From Treponema sp. (lineage in GTDB: Bacteria; Spirochaetota; Spirochaetia; Treponematales; Breznakiellaceae): a stretch of DNA of 17,606 nucleotides. Positions 14,148-17,606 of the stretch are shown piece by piece. The stretch lies in the NCBI GenBank assembly GCA_031275035.1, contig JAISPH010000208.1, forward strand, positions 1 to 17,606, read 5' to 3'. Position 1 is the stretch's first letter, and each line of letters starts with the position of its first letter. The notes beneath the pieces were generated by a model, which was given only the letters and a program-made list of their open reading frames with translations, had not been told where the DNA came from and did no database searches. A program made the position numbers and the translations under genes.

Positions 14148-15667
14148 TGGAACTTGAAACGCCCCGGCCGGATTTGGATCTGGAACCGCAGAATACCGCC
14201 GGAGCTTCCGTTTCCGGCGAGTGTCCCCTCCTCTTTGAGCTGAGCGTCCCCGGAAGGCTGGGAGTCAGCCTTCCCGGGCTTGACGTACCCGAAACGCCCC
14301 TTCCGGCGAATCTGCTCCGGGAGGATCTTAAACTTCCCGAGCTGGACGAGGGTTCGGTAGTCCGCCACTTTACGGCGCTTTCGGCAAAGAATTTCTCTAT
14401 CGACGGCAACTTCTATCCCCTGGGTTCCTGTACGATGAAGTACAATCCCAAAATGAACGAAGACGCCGCATCCCTGCGGGGCTGGCGGCGCACCCATCCC
14501 CTGCTGCCGGCGGCGGCGGTCCAGGGCGCTCTGGCCCTGCTCTACCGTCTCCAGGAAAGTCTCAAGGCTATTACCGGTTTCTCCGCCTTTTCCCTCCAGG
14601 CCGCGGCGGGGGCCCAGGGAGAACTGGCGGGGGCCCTGATGATCCGGGCTTACCACCGGGACCGGGGGGATCTTAAACGGAGGCGTATCCTGATCCCCGA
14701 CTCCGCCCACGGAACCAACCCCGCCACCTGTACCATGGCGGGCTTTACCGCAGAGACCATCCCTTCGGATGCCGGCGGATCGGTGGACATGGGAGCGCTG
14801 AGGGCGGCCTGCGAAGGAGAAAAGGCCGAAACCCTGGCGGGTCTGATGATCACCAATCCCGGTACCCTGGGGCTCTTTGAGGAACAGATCCGGGAGATCG
14901 TTACCCTTGTACACCGGGCCGGGGGCCTGGTGTACGGCGACGGGGCCAACATGAACGCCCTTATCGGGGTACTGAAGCCTGCGGATCTTGGTTTCGACGT
15001 GATGCACCTCAACCTGCACAAGACCTTCTCCACCCCCCACGGCGGCGGCGGCCCCGGAGCGGGAGCGGTCGGGGCGGGAACCCTCCTGGCGGAATATCTT
15101 CCGGGACCGGCGGCGGTCCAGGCCGGCGGCGTCTTTGCCCTGAAAACGCCGGACCGGTCCATAGGCCGGCTCAAGGCCTTCAACGGCAATTTCAGCGTGC
15201 TGGTCCGGGCCTATGCGTATATCAGGCACCTGGGAAGGAAGGGCATACGCCGGGTGGCGGAGTATTCGGTACTCAACGCCAACTATCTAAAACGCCTGGT
15301 CGGAGAGATCTATCCCCCGGCTTACGGCGCGGAACGGCCCTGCATGCATGAGTTTGTCGCATCCCCCCAGCTGGGGAACGGGATCAGCACCCTGGACATC
15401 GCCAAGCGGCTCATCGACTACGGTTTCCACCCCCCCACGGTTTACTTTCCCCTGATCGTTAAAGAGGCCCTGATGATTGAACCCACCGAAACCGAAACCA
15501 AGGAAACCCTGGAAGCCTTTGCCGCGGCCCTCCTCGCCATCGCCGGCGAAGCCAAAAGCCGGCCGGAACTCCTCAAGACGGCGCCCCATCATACCCCGGT
15601 AGGAAGGCTGGACGAAACCGCCGCCGCAAGGAAACCGGTGCTGCGGTATCATGTTCAGCCATCTTAA
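14144..15667 (+). CDS. gcvPB: Glycine dehydrogenase (decarboxylating) subunit 2, GcvPB
   Basis: C-terminal half of the P-protein, carrying the PLP lysine: Lys293 in HLNLHKTFSTPHGGGGPGAG. Other hallmarks are NFYPLGSCTMKYNPK (89-103), the SAHGTNPAT segment (187-195), GLMITNPGTLGLFE, and the closing HPPTVYFPLIVKEALMIEPT. 507 aa, within the 480-510 range of the family. ATG 14144 overlaps the gcvPA stop. Last gene of the operon; the L-protein (lpd) gene is not in this window, so it must be elsewhere or shared with another dehydrogenase complex. Confidence 0.96.
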   Translation: MMELETPRPDLDLEPQNTAGASVSGECPLLFELSVPGRLGVSLPGLDVPETPLPANLLREDLKLPELDEGSVVRHFTALSAKNFSIDGNFYPLGSCTMKYNPKMNEDAASLRGWRRTHPLLPAAAVQGALALLYRLQESLKAITGFSAFSLQAAAGAQGELAGALMIRAYHRDRGDLKRRRILIPDSAHGTNPATCTMAGFTAETIPSDAGGSVDMGALRAACEGEKAETLAGLMITNPGTLGLFEEQIREIVTLVHRAGGLVYGDGANMNALIGVLKPADLGFDVMHLNLHKTFSTPHGGGGPGAGAVGAGTLLAEYLPGPAAVQAGGVFALKTPDRSIGRLKAFNGNFSVLVRAYAYIRHLGRKGIRRVAEYSVLNANYLKRLVGEIYPPAYGAERPCMHEFVASPQLGNGISTLDIAKRLIDYGFHPPTVYFPLIVKEALMIEPTETETKETLEAFAAALLAIAGEAKSRPELLKTAPHHTPVGRLDETAAARKPVLRYHVQPS

Positions 15668-15673
15668 AGACAA

Positions 15674-15717
15674 TCCCCTGCGGGGAATCTGCGGCGGCGC
15701 AGGAACCCGTGCCGCCG
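15674..15717. terminator. Two tandem hairpins between convergent gcvPB and the hydrolase gene
   Basis: TCCCC/GGGGA with a 3-base loop (15674-15686) is followed by CGGCGGC (15692-15698) paired with GCCGCCG (15711-15717), extendable by G-U and C-G pairs to 9 bp. They lie in the 57-base gap between two convergent stop codons, where a bidirectional terminator is expected. Neither strand has a strong T-run directly after the main stem, so efficiency is uncertain. Confidence 0.4.
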
Positions 15718-15724
15718 GGAACGA

Positions 15725-16567
15725 TCATTCCGCGGGGATCAGCCGGTAACCGTTCCCTTCGGCCTGAACGGCGCCCACCGCAGGATACACCAGATGCATC
15801 CCCGCTATGGGGATACGGTTGGCGGCCGCATATTCCAGTACCTGTCTTCGCACCGCGGCGGCAGCGGCGGGGTCCGTATCGTAGGTAACGGAAATATCCG
15901 GCCGGGGGAATTGGACACTTTCGGCATGCATAAGATCGCCCCAGATAAGCAGCTTCCGGCCTTCAGACTGCAAAAGAAAGATGGTATGCCCCGGAGTGTG
16001 TCCGAAGGCGGCGATGGCGATTATTCCAGGAACCAGTTCCCGGGAACTAACCCCCAGCTGCCCCGGAAAGAAAACCTCGGTCCTGGAGGCATAGGGAGCC
16101 AGCGCCGAGACAGCGCCGTTGTTGGGGTTTTCCCTGGTCCAGTAGTCCCGCTCCTGTTTTGCCAGATAGAGCTTTGCCTTGGGAAAGAGAGCCCGGCCCT
16201 CCCGTTGTAAACCCCCGGTATGATCCCCATGGAGATGGGTGAGAAGCACCACATCCACATCGGCGGGACTAACCCCCAGGGTCCTCATATTTTCAAAGAT
16301 GGCGCCGCCGAAGCCGGTGTCTACCACTACGATCTGTTCCGGTGTTTTGATGAGAAAGGTATTGACCTCCGAAGGATAGGTCCCGCCGGGAACATACCGG
16401 GCAATGGCGGCGGCGTCGCCGACAAGAATGCCGCTGTTGCCCTGTCCCCGGCTCTCCACCATCATAAAGACCTCAATGCGGCCCACCGAATACCTAAAAA
16501 CAGCATTATCCGCAAAACCGTTTATTGCCGCCGCGCCCAGAATGATTCCATAGAGTATTCCCTTCAT
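15725..16567 (-). CDS. Exported metallo-beta-lactamase-fold hydrolase
   Basis: 280 aa with an N-terminal signal-like segment (MKGILYGIILGAAAINGFA). The MBL zinc ligands are all visible: HLHGDH (His111, His113, Asp115, His116), His194 in GHTPGHT, Asp211 in WGDLMHA and His258 in GMHLVYP. VVVDTGFGG before the first motif is also typical. The pattern matches the broad lactonase/hydrolase branch (AHL-lactonase or YtnP-like) rather than true beta-lactamases, but the substrate is unknown; the signal segment places it in the periplasm. ATG 16567 follows a strong AGGAGG ribosome site. It converges on gcvPB and stands alone on its strand; I see no link to glycine metabolism. Confidence 0.9.
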   Translation of the reverse strand: MKGILYGIILGAAAINGFADNAVFRYSVGRIEVFMMVESRGQGNSGILVGDAAAIARYVPGGTYPSEVNTFLIKTPEQIVVVDTGFGGAIFENMRTLGVSPADVDVVLLTHLHGDHTGGLQREGRALFPKAKLYLAKQERDYWTRENPNNGAVSALAPYASRTEVFFPGQLGVSSRELVPGIIAIAAFGHTPGHTIFLLQSEGRKLLIWGDLMHAESVQFPRPDISVTYDTDPAAAAAVRRQVLEYAAANRIPIAGMHLVYPAVGAVQAEGNGYRLIPAE

Positions 16568-16918
16568 ATAAAACCTCCTGCTTAAGAAAACTCTGAACTA
16601 CCCGGCGCAGAAGATCAAGGGATCAAAGAAGCGGTACGGCACAGGCGGTATGTTATAGACGCCGTCCGTCCATACGCCGTTATGTACAATGTACCCTAAA
16701 ATTTATTTGAAAGTCTGGTTTAATCAGCCCTTCGGGCTGGCAATTAGAAAAATGATTCATGCGCCGCTATACAGCGGCGTGGAATTGTACCCCGTCGAAC
16801 CTCCGGCGCGCGCTCTGCTCCGGGGAGGCTCATTAAAGTTGTTCAGAAACTGAGGTTTCCGAACAACTTTATTCTAAGAAAATGCGTTTTTTTGTTTTAT
16901 ATTGGCCTACAATCAAGC
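16568..16918. other. 351-base intergenic region rich in palindromes, no gene seen
   Basis: No supported gene here. Nearest the hydrolase gene is its leader. GTAC-AAT-GTAC (16684-16694) is a small palindrome that could be an operator for that gene. From 16725 on several stems follow each other: CAGCCC/GGGCTG (16725-16739), CGCCGCT/AGCGGCG (16762-16779), CCTCC/GGAGG (16800-16828) and a long stem at 16834-16871. Short frames crossing it, such as one from ATG 16752, show no protein-like pattern. Confidence 0.6.
16834..16871. repeat. Long near-perfect palindrome, possible repeat element
   Basis: Left arm 16834-16850 (TAAAGTTGTTCAGAAAC) and right arm 16855-16871 (GTTTCCGAACAACTTTA) pair over 17 bases with one mismatch (A845/C860) around a TGAG loop. 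It could fold as a strong RNA hairpin in either direction. There is no T-run after it on either strand, so a simple terminator is not the best reading; a dispersed palindromic repeat or the remnant of a mobile element end is an alternative. Copy number in the genome cannot be seen from here. Confidence 0.6.
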
Positions 16919-17606
16919 ATGGTTTATGGCGTTCTTTTTTTTCTTGCCGCGTTCTTTGCTGTAGATTCGTTTGAAAAACGCGGGGGAGCGGCGTTTGTCC
17001 GGGGACGCCTGTTCAGACTTGGCATACCATTACTCGTTTATATGTTTATTATTTACCCGTTCATTGAATATTATCTTGTAAAATATAATACGATTCGGTC
17101 ATTCCCGGCGTTTTTCAGTAATTATATTAACCATATAACTTCTTTTCTTTGGCTTACATCCACAAGAACAATATGGTTTGTAGAGGTTCTTTTGTTATTC
17201 AGTATTATATATGCTGTTTTGCGCTCCCTGCGTCAAGGGAAAGCTAATCCTCATCAATATCGGTTCAAAAACATACACTGGCTGGCCGCGGCTTTTTTTG
17301 CAGGCGTGCCGTTATCGATAATTATAATACCGGCCGGCGGCGGCGTATTTATAAAAGGCGGATTGCATTGGCGGAGTTTTGCTTACGCTGCCTGGGAATC
17401 ATTTTTTTGCGTAAGTTTTTCATTGGGGATACTCGTGTTTTTTAAGAAACATCTCAATAGAGAAGGTAAAATTTCACGGATGATTGTAAGAAATACATTT
17501 GGAATATATATTTTTCACGCGCCAATCATGGTGTATTGGGCTGTACTATTAAGAAATTGGCAAATGGTTCTAATGATAAAATTTTTAATCCTTGCCGTTA
17601 TTACAT
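16919..17606 (+). CDS. Acyltransferase_3 family membrane protein, N-terminus apparently missing, 3' end outside window
   Basis: From ATG 16919 the frame is open for 229 codons to the window end. The translation is strongly hydrophobic and has acyltransferase-3 features: VLFFLAAFFAVDSFEKRGG, FVRGRLFRLGIPLLVYMFII with YPFIEYY, TIWFVEVLLLFSIIYAV, and NTFGIYIFHAPIMVYW. These proteins O-acylate sugars or other envelope molecules. The match begins about 70 residues into the usual family layout, so the first helix with the catalytic His is absent. Family-like residues (FYIGLQSS) already occur just upstream of the Met, and no ribosome site precedes it, so this is probably a 5'-truncated remnant. Base composition is much lower in GC than elsewhere (24 of 60 at 16921-16980), hinting at transfer. 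Confidence 0.65.
   Translation, partial: MVYGVLFFLAAFFAVDSFEKRGGAAFVRGRLFRLGIPLLVYMFIIYPFIEYYLVKYNTIRSFPAFFSNYINHITSFLWLTSTRTIWFVEVLLLFSIIYAVLRSLRQGKANPHQYRFKNIHWLAAAFFAGVPLSIIIIPAGGGVFIKGGLHWRSFAYAAWESFFCVSFSLGILVFFKKHLNREGKISRMIVRNTFGIYIFHAPIMVYWAVLLRNWQMVLMIKFLILAVIT

Noticed and set aside
16781..16830. Possible tRNA T-arm on the minus strand (GTTCGAC)
   Set aside because: The flanking bases do not pair to give a T-stem, and no acceptor or anticodon arm can be built around it.
16752..16853. Small ORF of 33 codons starting at ATG 16752
   Set aside because: It runs through three of the palindromes, has no ribosome site, and shows no protein-like pattern.

Overview
The window reads as chromosomal DNA from a fairly GC-rich diderm bacterium. 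A spirochaete of the Treponema type (for example a termite-gut lineage) is my best guess, based on overall gene style such as the small exported PstS with its Gly-rich mature N-terminus and on the mix of genes. No rRNA or other phylogenetic marker is present, so this is inference. Coding density is high, genes sit in tightly packed operons, and stop/start (ATGA) overlaps are frequent. I see no tRNA, rRNA, CRISPR array or intact insertion sequence.

Layout. (1) 1-1995, plus strand: the C-terminal half of an MFS transporter and a 395-aa protein with two nucleoside-diphosphate-kinase domains, the first degenerate. A strong intrinsic terminator (2011-2050) ends this unit. (2) 2133-9115, plus strand: a complete phosphate-starvation operon, pstS-pstC-pstA-pstB-phoU-phoB-phoR. 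Its promoter region (2048-2098) carries four hexamers on an exact 11-bp period, as expected for a PhoB-binding Pho box, ahead of a TATTAT -10 box. (3) 9112-11068, minus strand: an FKBP-type prolyl isomerase gene followed by a 409-aa protein of unknown function, whose stop codon overlaps that of phoR tail to tail. (4) 11255-15667, plus strand: the glycine cleavage operon gcvT-gcvH-gcvPA-gcvPB, transcribed divergently from the FKBP gene. It apparently starts from a GTG with almost no leader. (5) 15725-16567, minus strand: an exported metallo-beta-lactamase-fold hydrolase. (6) 16568-17606: a palindrome-rich intergenic stretch, then an AT-rich acyltransferase-3 membrane protein that seems to lack its N-terminus and runs off the window.

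How the genes work together. PstS, PstC, PstA and PstB form the high-affinity phosphate ABC importer. PhoU links transporter state to the PhoR kinase, which phosphorylates PhoB, and PhoB should bind the Pho box in front of pstS, so the whole sensing and uptake circuit sits in one self-regulated transcription unit. GcvT, GcvH and the split GcvP (PA plus PB) make up the glycine decarboxylase; the fourth component, the L-protein (lipoamide dehydrogenase), is not in the window.

Most of the window is well-understood biology. The less ordinary points are the Pho box nested against a terminator, the tandem NDK protein, the extra periplasmic region in PstC, the Lys-rich PstB extension, the 409-aa orphan with a GHKL-like C-terminal pattern, the SD-less gcvT start, and the palindrome-flanked truncated acyltransferase. 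I did not find convincing evidence of a wholly new system.
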